A stretch of DNA of 64,000 nt from Nevskia sp. (lineage in GTDB: Bacteria; Pseudomonadota; Gammaproteobacteria; Nevskiales; Nevskiaceae), in contig JALNYU010000011.1 in the NCBI GenBank assembly GCA_023229645.1, positions 70,688-134,687 on the forward strand, given 5' to 3'. A program made the position numbers and the translations under genes. This document shows positions 1 to 8,616 of the stretch, piece by piece. Position 1 is the first letter of the stretch, and each line of letters starts with the position of its first letter. Below the pieces are notes generated by a model. The model was not told the origin of the DNA and ran no database searches. It saw only the letters and a list, made by a program, of their open reading frames with translations.

Positions 1-654
1 CAAGCCAGCCTTCTGGCGCAGTTAGTGATGGCGGCGTTGATGTTGGCATCGTTAGCGTCGTGGGCCGTTATTTTGGCCAAGCGCGGCTTGCTCGCACGGA
101 CCCAGAAAAATGCCGTTGCATTTGAAAATCGGTTTTGGTCGGGTGGCTCGTTATCCGATCTCTATGAGGCCCAGCGCCGCGGCCATGAGCCGGACGATGG
201 TTTGGCGCAAATCTTCCGCGTCGGCTTCGAAGAGTACACGCGCCAACAAGGCACAAAGGCAAACCCAGACGACGCTTTGGCTGCTGTGCAGCGGCAAATG
301 CGTGTCGCGATGTCGCGCGAGATGGAAAAACTTGAGGGCGGCTTGCCACTGTTAGCCACAATTGGCTCGATCAGTCCTTATGTGGGCTTGTTCGGTACGG
401 TTGGCGGCATCATCAACGCGTTCGTTGCGATCGGCAACGTAAAGCAAGCGACGCTGGCTTCCGTTGCGCCCGGGATCGCCGAGGCGTTGATTGCAACTGC
501 AATTGGTTTGTTTGCCGCGATCCCCGCGGTTATCGCGTACAACTTTTTTGTCGCACGGGTTGATCGCATTGAAAACCGCTTTGCAACCTTCGCTGAAGAG
601 ATGACCGGGATCATTGATCGCGGCCTTCGTGGCGGCGCGACCCGAGGCGTTTAA
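1..654 (+). CDS. tolQ: TolQ, Tol-Pal proton channel subunit (5' truncated)
   Basis: The reading frame is open from the first base, so the N-terminus lies outside the window; the first in-frame ATG at 25 is internal. Visible are the first membrane segment (ASLLAQLVMAALMLASLASW), the cytoplasmic domain, and the two C-terminal helices with the family motif IGSISPYVGLFGTVGGI followed by the ALIATAIGLFAAIPAV helix. TolQ pairs with TolR in the inner membrane to use the proton gradient to energise TolA during outer-membrane constriction. The stop overlaps the tolR start by one base. MotA/TolQ/ExbB membership is certain; the Tol assignment comes from the downstream genes. Confidence 0.95.
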   Translation, partial: QASLLAQLVMAALMLASLASWAVILAKRGLLARTQKNAVAFENRFWSGGSLSDLYEAQRRGHEPDDGLAQIFRVGFEEYTRQQGTKANPDDALAAVQRQMRVAMSREMEKLEGGLPLLATIGSISPYVGLFGTVGGIINAFVAIGNVKQATLASVAPGIAEALIATAIGLFAAIPAVIAYNFFVARVDRIENRFATFAEEMTGIIDRGLRGGATRGV

Positions 655-1112
655 TGGCCAGCTTCATCGTAAAAAAGAACAAACGCCGGCTCGCGGCGGA
701 GATGAACGTCGTGCCGTATATCGACGTCATGCTCGTTTTGCTGGTCATTTTCATGGTGACGGCGCCATTGTTGACGCAGGGCATTGATGTGCAGCTGCCG
801 CAAGTTTCGTCGACACCGATTCCCAGCGAAGACGAGCCCGTGAGTTTGTATGTAGATATTAAAGGGCGCTATTTCGTCGATGTCGGCAGCGACAGTAAGA
901 GCCCGCTGAGCGAGCAGCAAGTGGTTGAACGAATTAGCGCGATTCTCCATAACAAGCCGGAGACGACAATCTTGGTGCGCGCCGATGCCGGCGTGAACTA
1001 CGGCAGCGTGATTCGCGGTATGTCGTTATTGCAGGAAGCCGGTGCCGGTAAGATCGGCTTTGTTACGGAGGCGCCGGACGCCGCCGCGTCGGCCAAGCCC
1101 AACAAAGGATGA
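654..1112 (+). CDS. tolR: TolR, ExbD/TolR-family proton-channel partner
   Basis: 152 residues, normal for TolR. There is a short basic N-terminus, then one membrane helix preceded by NVVPYIDVMLVLLVIFMV, in which the Asp of YIDVM is the conserved proton-translocation residue. The periplasmic domain follows and contains the RADAGVNYGSVIRGM segment shared with ExbD. The start codon shares its A with the tolQ stop (TAATG), and the 3' end overlaps tolA in an ATGA junction, so tolQRA are translationally coupled. Acts with TolQ to drive TolA. Confidence 0.95.
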   Translation: MASFIVKKNKRRLAAEMNVVPYIDVMLVLLVIFMVTAPLLTQGIDVQLPQVSSTPIPSEDEPVSLYVDIKGRYFVDVGSDSKSPLSEQQVVERISAILHNKPETTILVRADAGVNYGSVIRGMSLLQEAGAGKIGFVTEAPDAAASAKPNKG

Positions 1113-2095
1113 ATCCACAGTTTCGACATTTCCTCGGTGCGATAGTCCTACATCTCGCACTGCTTGGGTTCTTGGTGAGCGGCGTGCAGTGCAGCCGTAA
1201 AGTCGAACCGCCATCGGTTATTCAGGGCTCGCTGGTTGATCTGAGCACGCTACGCAAGCTTGCCAAGACTGCACCCGCGCCGGTTGAAAAGCCGGTTGAG
1301 GCCGCTGCTGTAGAGCCAACACCACCACCGCCGCAGCCGGACACCGCAGCAGTACAAAAACAGCAAGCCGAGGTTGCCGAGCAAGCGCGGCAGCAGGTAG
1401 AAACGCAAAAAAAGCAGGAAGCGGCAAAAGCTGAAACCGAACGCAAGCAACATGAAGTTTTGCAAAAGCAGCAAGCTGAGGCCAAAGAAGCCGAGCACAA
1501 AGCAGCGGAGTTGAAGCAGCAGGCTGAGACCAAGGAGCTCGAGCGCAAAGCCGCGGAAGCCAAAAAGCAGGTTGCAGCCGAAGAAGCGCAGCGCAAGGCC
1601 GATGAGCTGAAAAAGCAAGCCGCCGCCGAAGATGCAAAGCGCGCCGAGACGGTAAAAAAGGCTGCGCTCGCTGAAGAGCAGAAGCGGCTAAATGAGGAGC
1701 GGCGGAAAAAGGAGTTGCAAGCGCAGATCGAAGCCGAGCAACAACGGCAGCGCGAAGCTGAGTTGGCTGCCGCGTTGGGCGCGGAAGAACAGCAGAACAC
1801 CAGTCGGGATCAAAACGAATGGGCGGGGCAGTTGGTTGCTGCGATCACGCGTGCTTGGAACCGTGTTGAAGGTGGTCCAGGTTTGCATTGCTCAGTCAGA
1901 ATCAATCTTTCGCTCACCGGTGAGGTTCTTTCGGCAACGATTGCTAAATCTAGCGGCAACATTCAGTTTGATAATTCCGCCGTGCGTGCAGTGCTCAAGG
2001 CGAGTCCACTGCCGTTGCCAAGGAATCGGGCGGCATTTGATTCCAATGTGAACTTGTGTTTTTGGCCTGACAATCCCAATTCGAGTTGCAAATGA
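1109..2095 (+). CDS. tolA: TolA, trans-periplasmic link protein
   Basis: 328 residues. One N-terminal signal-anchor helix (about residues 7-25) is followed by a proline-rich stretch and a long Ala/Lys/Glu/Gln-rich helical domain (about 85-235) built of KQQAE- and RKAAE-like units, typical of TolA domain II. A compact C-terminal domain III (about 240-328) with RAWNRVEG, CSVRINLSLTGEV and CFWPD follows; its two cysteines probably form the disulphide seen in the family. TolA connects TolQR to TolB/Pal. It starts at the ATGA overlap with tolR and ends in ATGA with tolB. Repetitive codons generate long antisense open frames here, which are not genes. Confidence 0.95.
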   Translation: MNPQFRHFLGAIVLHLALLGFLVSGVQCSRKVEPPSVIQGSLVDLSTLRKLAKTAPAPVEKPVEAAAVEPTPPPPQPDTAAVQKQQAEVAEQARQQVETQKKQEAAKAETERKQHEVLQKQQAEAKEAEHKAAELKQQAETKELERKAAEAKKQVAAEEAQRKADELKKQAAAEDAKRAETVKKAALAEEQKRLNEERRKKELQAQIEAEQQRQREAELAAALGAEEQQNTSRDQNEWAGQLVAAITRAWNRVEGGPGLHCSVRINLSLTGEVLSATIAKSSGNIQFDNSAVRAVLKASPLPLPRNRAAFDSNVNLCFWPDNPNSSCK

Positions 2096-3375
2096 AAATC
2101 ACAAAATTGGCTGTATTGTTGATCGCTGTGGCATTGCCAGCCGCAGCTGATTTAGATATCACCGTTAGCCAAGGTTCGGTTGCAAAGCGGCCGATCGCCG
2201 TCGTCCCGTTCGCGCAGCCTGCGGGTTCAACGCCAGACTTCGCACAAGTTATTGCTGCTGATCTTGATCGCAGTGGTGTGTTTCGAACGCTGCGGCGCGA
2301 AGACATGAAGTTTGGCTTGCCGACCGAAGAGAACCAGGTCGACTACCGCACCTGGCGTACCTTAGGTCAGGATCATTTGGTGATCGGCAAGGTTGCAGCG
2401 GCTGCGAGCGGTTCAGCGGCCGCCGATGCCAAGTTGTTCGACGTTTACGCTGGCAACAATATTTTGAATGTTCATACGACTGGCGCTCGTGCCAGTGACT
2501 GGCGCTCAATGGCGCATCAGATCGCCGATCAAGTTTTTGAAAAGCTCACCGGCATAAAGGGCATATTCGACACCCGCATTGCCTATATCTCGGCGACAGG
2601 GACGGCTAAACAGCGAATTTATCGTCTGATCTGGGCCGACGCCGACGGCGAAAATCCACGCGAAATCGCGCGCAACAGCGAGGCGATTTTCTCTCCAGCG
2701 TGGTCGCCAGATGGAAAAAAAATTGCCTACGTTACATTTCAGAACGGTCGTTCGCAGGTTGTCGTGCAGACGCCTACAACAGGGCAGCGTGAAATCGTCG
2801 CATCGGAAAAGGGTATCAATAGCGCGCCGGCCTGGACGCCCGATGGCACAAAGCTGGTCGTGGCGTTGTCGTTTGAAACCAATCTCGATCTTTATTTGAT
2901 TGATCTTGCAACGAAAAGTAAAAAGCGTTTGACGGATAGCTACGCCATCGACACCGCTCCCGCGGTTTCACCGGATGGCCGCACGGTGGCGTTTCTCTCC
3001 GACCGTAGTGGCTCCGCACAGATCTACATGATGAGCATCGACGGTGGCGAGGCAAAGCGCCTTACTTTCGAGGGTAGACGTAATGAACAACCGCGATTTT
3101 CGCCAGATGGGAAAACGCTGGCTCTAGTCAATTACGATGGTTCGAGCTATCGTATTGGGCTTATAGATTTGCAGTCTGCTGCAATGCGATTGATCAGCGA
3201 CGGTCCGTTGGATGAAAGCCCAAGCTTTGCCCCGAACGGTGCCCTGGTGATTTATACCCATCAAGGCGTACAGGGTGCGGAACTTGCGACGGTTTCTGTC
3301 GACGGGAACAATCGCCAGCAACTGCGCCAGACCGGGGATGTTCGCGAGCCGGCCTGGGCACCTTATCAGCGGTAG
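2092..3375 (+). CDS. tolB: TolB, periplasmic beta-propeller protein
   Basis: 428 residues from the ATG at 2092, which overlaps the tolA stop as ATGA; an upstream TTG at 2086 is less likely. A signal peptide (KITKLAVLLIAVALPAAA) is followed by the TolB N-terminal domain with RPIAVVPF and the LGQDHLVIGKV strand. About six WD40-like PD40 repeats then carry the signature SPDGKKIAYVT, TPDGTKLVVAL, SPDGRTVAFLSDRSG and SPDGKTLALV. TolB binds Pal and TolA in the periplasm and modulates outer-membrane tethering. Located in the usual place between tolA and pal. Confidence 0.96.
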   Translation: MKITKLAVLLIAVALPAAADLDITVSQGSVAKRPIAVVPFAQPAGSTPDFAQVIAADLDRSGVFRTLRREDMKFGLPTEENQVDYRTWRTLGQDHLVIGKVAAAASGSAAADAKLFDVYAGNNILNVHTTGARASDWRSMAHQIADQVFEKLTGIKGIFDTRIAYISATGTAKQRIYRLIWADADGENPREIARNSEAIFSPAWSPDGKKIAYVTFQNGRSQVVVQTPTTGQREIVASEKGINSAPAWTPDGTKLVVALSFETNLDLYLIDLATKSKKRLTDSYAIDTAPAVSPDGRTVAFLSDRSGSAQIYMMSIDGGEAKRLTFEGRRNEQPRFSPDGKTLALVNYDGSSYRIGLIDLQSAAMRLISDGPLDESPSFAPNGALVIYTHQGVQGAELATVSVDGNNRQQLRQTGDVREPAWAPYQR

Positions 3376-3470
3376 TCGTTATTTTTGCTTTGATTCTGTT
3401 GCACCTAAATCAACAACTTTTGCCCGCCCCCGTGGGTCTTTGTCACCGTAGCCGTTAAGGAGTTTTCAAA

Positions 3471-3995
3471 ATGTTGAAAAATAAATGGTTTGCCTGCGCG
3501 ACTGTCGCGTTAACCCTCGCCGCTGCTGGTTGCTCAGGTACACCTGAGAAGACCGCGGCAGCGCCGGCTGAGCCGGTAGCCCCGACCCCGACGGCAACGA
3601 CCTCGACCGGCACGCCGGCAACGACGCCGACCACGACTGCGGCGACCAACACCGGCACGCCGAGCACGAGCCAGAGCGTGATCTACTTCGAATTCGATTC
3701 GAGCGAGCTGAAGCCGGCGAGCGAAGCCGTGATTGCAGCGTGGTCGAAGTACTTGACCGCGAACCCGACGGTTAAAGTCCAGCTGCAGGGCAATGCCGAC
3801 GAGCGTGGCACGCGTGAATACAACATTGGCCTCGGCGAACGCCGCGCCCAGACGGTTTCCAGCGCGCTGCAGGCTGCTGGCGTCTCGGCTGGCCAGCTGA
3901 GCTTGGTTAGCTACGGCGAAGAACACCCGGTTGCGCTGGGTCACGACGAAGCGTCGTGGTCGCAGAATCGCCGCGTCGAGATCGTCGCACAGTAA
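3471..3995 (+). CDS. pal: Pal, peptidoglycan-associated lipoprotein
   Basis: 174 residues with a strong ribosome-binding site (TAAGGAG) nine bases before the ATG. The lipobox LAAAGC places the lipidated cysteine at residue 21. A Pro/Thr/Ala-rich linker (about 22-65) leads to an OmpA-like domain (about 68-174) with IYFEFDSSELKP and the peptidoglycan-binding segment NADERGTREYNIGLGERRA. Pal anchors the outer membrane to the cell wall and cycles between peptidoglycan and TolB. A gap of 95 bases after tolB, with its own RBS, allows separate strong expression, as in other bacteria. Confidence 0.96.
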   Translation: MLKNKWFACATVALTLAAAGCSGTPEKTAAAPAEPVAPTPTATTSTGTPATTPTTTAATNTGTPSTSQSVIYFEFDSSELKPASEAVIAAWSKYLTANPTVKVQLQGNADERGTREYNIGLGERRAQTVSSALQAAGVSAGQLSLVSYGEEHPVALGHDEASWSQNRRVEIVAQ

Positions 3996-4016
3996 GCTTA
4001 CGGATCCGCGCAGCTC

Positions 4017-4838
4017 ATGCTCAACCTACGTTTAGTCCGCCCGCTAGCACTGCTGTCTGCGGTGCTCGCGATGTCAGGATGTGCCAGCAGCTACGGTGCG
4101 CCGATCAACGGTGATCGTGCTCTAAGTCCGGAGGAACAGCGTTTACAAGCGGTTGAGACCAAACTCGCCGAATTGTCACGTCGTTTCAGCGGATCGGAAA
4201 CGAGCCGTGATCAGCGGCTGGCCGAAGAGTTGGGTGTACTGCGCGGATCGGTAGAGCAATTGCAGCACGATTTAGAAGTGAGTCAGCGTAAAAGCCAGGA
4301 CCAATTCTTGGCTGTTGAAAATCGGTTGAAATTGCTTGAAACAGCGGCGGCACAGCAGCAAGCCGCCGCAGCTCAAGCGAATGCGCCGGTGGCCGATCCA
4401 AATACGACGGTTGGTGCAATTCCGTCGACGCCGGTACAGCCAGTTGTTCCGGCGTCGGCTGCGGCAGACGAAGAAGCTGCTTATCTCAGAAGCTTTGATT
4501 TATTGAAGGCCGGCAAGTACGACGAGGCTATTCGTGGCTTTGGCGGCATGCTTGAGAAATATCCGCAGGGTAATTACTCGGATAACGCTTGGTACTGGAT
4601 GGGTGAGTGTTACAACATCAAAAAGGACTATGCGAACGCGCTACAAAGCTATCGCGCGTTGCTTGAGAAATTTACCGCAAGTCCAAAAGTTCCTGATGCC
4701 CTCCTAAAGACCGGCACCATTCTGCAAGAGCAGAAAAAGACAGAACAAGCGCGCGCCGCGTATCAGCGCGTGATCAAGGAATATCCAAATTCTACCGCAG
4801 CAACCCAGTCGCGGAGCCGTCTGGCGCAGTTGCGGTGA
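4017..4838 (+). CDS. cpoB: CpoB/YbgF, Tol-Pal system TPR protein
   Basis: 273 residues, 21 bases after pal. An N-terminal export signal is followed by a coiled-coil (about 40-105, with the LEVSQRKSQDQFLAVENRLKLLE-type heptads), a Pro/Ala linker, and a C-terminal tetratricopeptide domain (about 150-273) with AYLRSFDLLKAGKYDEAIRGF and YSDNAWYWMGECYNIKKDY. CpoB coordinates PBP1B with Tol during septal peptidoglycan synthesis. Unusual here is a lipobox-like LAMSGC at residues 17-22, hinting at a lipoprotein instead of the soluble form known from E. coli. Confidence 0.92.
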   Translation: MLNLRLVRPLALLSAVLAMSGCASSYGAPINGDRALSPEEQRLQAVETKLAELSRRFSGSETSRDQRLAEELGVLRGSVEQLQHDLEVSQRKSQDQFLAVENRLKLLETAAAQQQAAAAQANAPVADPNTTVGAIPSTPVQPVVPASAAADEEAAYLRSFDLLKAGKYDEAIRGFGGMLEKYPQGNYSDNAWYWMGECYNIKKDYANALQSYRALLEKFTASPKVPDALLKTGTILQEQKKTEQARAAYQRVIKEYPNSTAATQSRSRLAQLR

Positions 4839-4878
4839 GGCGTGTTGCACGCCATTCAAATGCGTCTATGAGCGTTCG

Positions 4879-5580
4879 ATGTCGTCTTCGTCGGTACTGA
4901 GCCCGCTTTCGGAAGAGGCGGACACACGCGGCGCTGGCGCTGTACGGCTCAAGATCACCGAAATTTTTCTTTCGTTACAGGGCGAGTCGACGTTTGTTGG
5001 CTGGCCAACAGTATTTGTTCGCTTAACGGGATGCCCATTACGCTGCCAATACTGCGATACGACGTATGCCTTTACCGGTGGCGCTTGGCGTAGCAAAGCG
5101 GAAATTCTTACCGAAGTGCGCAGTCATGGCGTCCGTCATGTTTGTGTTACGGGTGGTGAGCCGCTGGCACAAAAAGCCTGTTTAACCTTGCTGGGCAGCC
5201 TTTGCGACGCGGGTTATGTCGTATCGCTTGAGACCAGTGGGGCGCTGGACGTTGCAGCGGTCGATGCCCGCGTTGTCAAAGTGCTGGATATTAAAACCCC
5301 GGCTTCCGCGGAAGTGGCGCGCAATCGCTGGGAGAATCTGGCACTGCTTAATGCGCAAGATCAGGTGAAATTCGTCCTTTGTGACCGTAACGATTACGAA
5401 TGGGCGAAAACGATTGTTGGCCAGTACGCGCTTGCGTCGCGCTGTACGGTGTTGTTTTCACCGAGCCAAGCCGAATTGCCTGCGCGTACGTTAGCCGATT
5501 GGATCGTGGCAGACCGCCTCCCAGTGCGCTTTCAAGTGCAACTACATAAACTTCTATGGGGCGGCGAAGCGGGCCGCTAA
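4879..5580 (+). CDS. queE: QueE, 7-carboxy-7-deazaguanine synthase
   Basis: 233 residues. The radical-SAM cluster motif has the family spacing C-x3-C-x2-C in GCPLRCQYC (Cys52, Cys56, Cys59), followed by TGGEPL (about 91). The core begins at ITEIFLSLQGESTFVGWPT (about residue 26), so the first 24 residues are an extension or the true start is a little later. It converts 6-carboxytetrahydropterin to CDG in queuosine biosynthesis. It directly precedes queC, the next enzyme, with a 73-base gap, which supports the assignment. Confidence 0.93.
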   Translation: MSSSSVLSPLSEEADTRGAGAVRLKITEIFLSLQGESTFVGWPTVFVRLTGCPLRCQYCDTTYAFTGGAWRSKAEILTEVRSHGVRHVCVTGGEPLAQKACLTLLGSLCDAGYVVSLETSGALDVAAVDARVVKVLDIKTPASAEVARNRWENLALLNAQDQVKFVLCDRNDYEWAKTIVGQYALASRCTVLFSPSQAELPARTLADWIVADRLPVRFQVQLHKLLWGGEAGR

Positions 5581-5653
5581 TGTCTGATGAGGCGTTTTAG
5601 TCACCAGATCGCGGCGTAAGCTCAGTGGCGCCATGTACGGGTAAAATTTTAAC

Positions 5654-6334
5654 GTGAATCAGCCAAAAAACGCCGTTGTTCTATTATCCGGCGGCCTCGA
5701 CTCAGCGACGGTGCTCGCCATTGCGCAGGAGCAAGGCTACCGCTGCCACACGCTAGGGGTTGCCTACGGCCAGCGCCATAGTGCGGAACTTGCTGCGGCG
5801 GAACGCATTGCGCAGAAATATCATGTCAGTAGTCATCGGGTAATTCACGTTGATTTGGGGCAGATTGGTGGTTCGGCACTAACGGACCACAGCTTGGCAG
5901 TCCCGGAATCCTTGGCGGCGGGCATTCCAATCACATACGTGCCGGCGCGGAATACGCTGTTCCTGTCGCTAGCACTAGGGTTGGCGGAAGTGTTGGGCGC
6001 TGCGGATATCTTCATCGGCGTAAACGCGGTTGATTACAGCGGTTATCCCGACTGCCGCCCCGAATTCGTTGCCGCCTTTGAACGGTTAGCGCAACTGGCG
6101 ACGCGCGTCGGCGTAGAGGGCGGGGTGATGCAGATTCACACGCCGTTATTGACATTGAGCAAGGCGGAGATAATCGGTCGCGGCTTGCAGCTTGGAGTCG
6201 ACTATGCCGAAACCGTATCGTGTTATCAGGCAGACGTCGACGGCCGCGCCTGTGGCCGATGTGATTCCTGCCGTTTGCGTCAGCAAGGTTTCGAAAATGC
6301 CGGCGTTATCGATCCCACGCGATATATCGGCTAG
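5654..6334 (+). CDS. queC: QueC, 7-cyano-7-deazaguanine synthase
   Basis: 226 residues from a GTG codon; there is no better in-frame ATG before the core. The ATP-binding PP-loop is SGGLDS at 12-17. The structural zinc site has its four cysteines at Cys190 and in CGRCDSC (200, 203, 206), as in the family. It converts CDG to preQ0 with ammonia and ATP. It works with the preceding queE; queD and queF are not in the window. No preQ1 riboswitch is recognisable in the short upstream gap. Confidence 0.95.
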   Translation: MNQPKNAVVLLSGGLDSATVLAIAQEQGYRCHTLGVAYGQRHSAELAAAERIAQKYHVSSHRVIHVDLGQIGGSALTDHSLAVPESLAAGIPITYVPARNTLFLSLALGLAEVLGAADIFIGVNAVDYSGYPDCRPEFVAAFERLAQLATRVGVEGGVMQIHTPLLTLSKAEIIGRGLQLGVDYAETVSCYQADVDGRACGRCDSCRLRQQGFENAGVIDPTRYIG

Positions 6335-6338
6335 AAGA

Positions 6339-6368
6339 CTGTAAAAATCGCGAACGGCACGCTATAAT
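6339..6368 (+). promoter_or_regulatory. Promoter of tRNA-Lys
   Basis: A perfect -10 hexamer TATAAT at 6363-6368 is followed by a GC-rich discriminator (GCCGACCTCGC), as expected for stringently controlled stable-RNA genes. The -35 region (CTGTAA at 6339-6344, spacer 18) is a weak match. The tRNA begins 17 bases after the -10. Confidence 0.65.
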
Positions 6369-6385
6369 TGCCGACCTCGCAGCAT

Positions 6386-6461
6386 GGGTCGTTAGCTCAG
6401 TCGGTAGAGCATCGGACTTTTAATCCGTTGGTCGATGGTTCGAATCCATCACGACCCACCA
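6386..6461 (+). tRNA. tRNA-Lys (anticodon TTT)
   Basis: A 76-base cloverleaf can be folded by eye. The acceptor stem is GGGTCGT/ACGACCC, the D-loop TAGCTCAGTCGGTAGAGC, and the anticodon loop CTTTTAA has TTT at 6419-6421. The T-arm contains GGTTCGAATCC and CCA is encoded at the 3' end. It reads AAA/AAG lysine codons. It has its own promoter upstream and a rho-independent terminator 18 bases downstream, so it is a single-gene unit. Confidence 0.97.
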
Positions 6462-6478
6462 ACAAAACAAAAAAGAAA

Positions 6479-6505
6479 GCCCCGAAGTAATTCGGGGCTT
6501 TTTTT
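6479..6505 (+). terminator. Rho-independent terminator after tRNA-Lys
   Basis: The eight-base stem GCCCCGAA/TTCGGGGC with loop GTAA is followed by seven T residues. It ends the tRNA transcript before the convergent tolC-like gene. Confidence 0.9.
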
Positions 6506-6579
6506 ATTACGTCAGTTCATTCCAAGCCTCTTTCAGCCAAGACGATGGCCACCTCGGGGCATCGTCTTGGCATTACGGC

Positions 6580-7953
6580 TTATTGGGCAGGCGCCGGGAC
6601 GAGCAGGGCATCGATCTCACTGAGATCGGCCTCCGTGAGGCGGCCGGCTTGCTGCTTCAGCGTCAATACGCTGACCAGATAGTCGTAGCGCGACTGATAA
6701 AAGGTCCGCTGAGCAACGAATAAATTGCGGAGCGTATTCAGTACGTCGACTTCGGTCCGGGTTCCAACCTGTAGGCCGAGTTGACTCGATTCCAGCGCGG
6801 TCTGGTTCGATTTAACGGATTGCTGATTGGCCTTGACGCTGGCAATGCCCGACATCACGCCTTCGAAGGCATCGCGGGTTTGGCGTTCCACTGACCGCAG
6901 TGTGCCGTCAGCACTTGCTCGATTCTGCTCGTAGGTAGCAACCGCTTGGCGGACCAAAGACGAGGTATTGCCGCCGGTATAGATCGGAATCGTTAGGCGC
7001 ACACCGACGCTGCCGCTGCTGGAGTCGCTATTGAAGTTACTGGTGTTATTACTCGAGCCATAAGACCCTTGCAGGTCTAAAGTTGGCAGATGACGGGCAC
7101 GTAATACGCCGACATTGCGTTCAGACGCTTCGGCCTGCAGCTGGGCAACCTGAATGTCGTAATTTTCCTTGCGCGCGGCTTGTAGCCAAGCGTCGGGTGC
7201 AACGGGATTCGGGCTTGCCAGCGGGATTTCGTCGCGCAGCGTTTGCTCGGATTCTTGATAGTGGCCGGTGATTTCAGCCAACGCCCGCTTGGCATTCGAC
7301 AGTGTGCGCTCGGAAGCGATTAGCGTTGCATTGCTGGTGTCGTAGCTGGCTTGCGCTTCTTGTACATCGGTGATCGCGGCAAGGCCGACATCAAAGCGCT
7401 TTTGCGCTTGCTGTAGCTGTCGTTCGTTGGCACTGCGCTCCGCTTTGTTGGTGCGCACGGTATCAACCGCGCCGAGAACGTTGAAGTAGGCTTGTGCCAC
7501 ACGCAGGATTAACGCCTGCTGCGCGCTACGGTAGCTCGCTTCGGCCTGTGCAACCTGAACGCTGGCTTCTTTAAGACGTCGGAAGGTTTCGAAGCTCCAA
7601 ATCGTCTGAGTCAGTGTGACTTGATAGTTATTGTTGGTGTTGTAGTAGGCAAACGTGTTGCTGGTCGTAACCGACGCCGCTGGATTGGTCGGGTCGGTAA
7701 TGATCCGGGTAGAAGTCGTCGTGATTTCGTTACGCGTACGCGTGATGCCGGCGTCTGCGCTTAGCTGCGGCAGAAACGCAGACAAGGCTTGCGGCCGGAC
7801 TTCGACGGCGGCGTCGCGTTGGAACTTTGCGGCACGTAAGGTCGTGTCTTGTTCCAGGGCTTGGTGGTAAAGATCCAGCAGATCGTTAGCGCTACAAACG
7901 CGCGGGAGAACGAAGCTGCTCGCGAGGACGATAGAGAGAGCGGAACGGCGCAT
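6580..7953 (-). CDS. tolC: TolC-family outer-membrane efflux channel
   Basis: 457 residues: a signal peptide (ALSIVLASSFVLPRVCSA), then two outer-membrane-efflux repeats. Family landmarks include LLDLYHQALEQDTTLRAA, the FLPQLSADAG strand, a QTIWSFETFRRLKEA segment, LRVAQAYFNVL, and in the second half a matching LRARHLPTLDLQGSYG and IPIYTGGNTSSLVRQA, then LGLQVGTRTEVDVLN. It forms the trimeric exit duct for type I secretion and RND/MFS/ABC efflux pumps. No pump genes are adjacent. It lies 29 bases after the rhodanese gene and is probably co-transcribed with it. Confidence 0.92.
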   Translation of the reverse strand: MRRSALSIVLASSFVLPRVCSANDLLDLYHQALEQDTTLRAAKFQRDAAVEVRPQALSAFLPQLSADAGITRTRNEITTTSTRIITDPTNPAASVTTSNTFAYYNTNNNYQVTLTQTIWSFETFRRLKEASVQVAQAEASYRSAQQALILRVAQAYFNVLGAVDTVRTNKAERSANERQLQQAQKRFDVGLAAITDVQEAQASYDTSNATLIASERTLSNAKRALAEITGHYQESEQTLRDEIPLASPNPVAPDAWLQAARKENYDIQVAQLQAEASERNVGVLRARHLPTLDLQGSYGSSNNTSNFNSDSSSGSVGVRLTIPIYTGGNTSSLVRQAVATYEQNRASADGTLRSVERQTRDAFEGVMSGIASVKANQQSVKSNQTALESSQLGLQVGTRTEVDVLNTLRNLFVAQRTFYQSRYDYLVSVLTLKQQAGRLTEADLSEIDALLVPAPAQ

Positions 7954-7982
7954 GAGCTTCCTGAACTTGAAAATGGTGTGGA

Positions 7983-8297
7983 TCAGTACCGAGGAACTTC
8001 CGGGTCAATAAGCTGTGACCACGCGTCAATCCCCCCGATTAGATGCGCGACATCGGTAAAACCGTTGCGTTCGAGTAAACGCCCGGCCATCTCGCTGCGC
8101 ACGCCGTGATGACATAAGACGGCGATCGAGGCATCAGGGTTTAATTCGCCCAACCGCGCTGGCAATTCGTGCAGCGGGATATTGTTGGCACCGGCGAGAC
8201 TGGCGATCTGTAACTCCTCAGGCGTGCGCACGTCTAATAGGTAGACGTTGCCGACGGCGAGTTTTGTTTTAAATTCTTCGGGGCTTAGGTTTTGCAC
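7983..8297 (-). CDS. Single-domain rhodanese-like protein
   Basis: 104 residues, one complete rhodanese domain without a signal peptide. The N-terminal VYLLDVRTPEEL motif and the active-site loop LCHHGVRSEM with catalytic Cys62 are present, followed by HLIGGIDAWSQ near the C-terminus. Such GlpE/PspE-type domains transfer sulfane sulphur or bind other groups; the substrate cannot be told. It precedes tolC on the same strand, a neighbourhood known from other gammaproteobacteria, where pcm may sit alongside; pcm is absent here. Confidence 0.85.
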   Translation of the reverse strand: MQNLSPEEFKTKLAVGNVYLLDVRTPEELQIASLAGANNIPLHELPARLGELNPDASIAVLCHHGVRSEMAGRLLERNGFTDVAHLIGGIDAWSQLIDPEVPRY

Positions 8298-8616
8298 GGT
8301 GCTTGGACTGTTTTGGGGGGCTCGTTATCCGAAGCCAGAAGTTAAGAAGCGTAACATGCGCGCGGCTACGGTTCCGCAGGGTTTTTCTTGCGCAAATAGG
8401 ACGATTAAGCCGCGATGGGCCGACGTGACCCGTTCGTGATCGCTGATTCAAAATGCCGAAGCGCTCGAATGGCGAAGCGCCTGCCTCCTTCGGGTGAGCG
8501 CCCGACGATGCGGGCTTTGAGCGAGGTTCGTCGTCGCATCGGCTGGTCATTGCGAACGTAAGGCCGGCATAGCGGTCAATACCCAGCAGCCCCTAACAAA
8601 ACCAAGGAATATCCTG
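8298..8616 (+). other. Divergent intergenic region between rhodanese and EipA-like genes
   Basis: About 320 bases with no supportable gene on either strand. It carries promoters for two divergent units by position, but no hexamers stand out. The translated open frames are low-complexity arginine/proline-rich shadows. Confidence 0.5.

Noticed and set aside
1222..1800. Cys/Ser/Ala-rich frames antisense to tolA
   Set aside because: They arise from the repetitive Ala/Lys/Glu/Gln codons of TolA domain II.
5581..5653. preQ1 riboswitch before queC
   Set aside because: The 73-base gap lacks a recognisable preQ1 aptamer and starts directly after the queE stop.
6435..6623. A 62-codon frame starting inside tRNA-Lys
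   Set aside because: It runs through the tRNA and its terminator; a chance frame.
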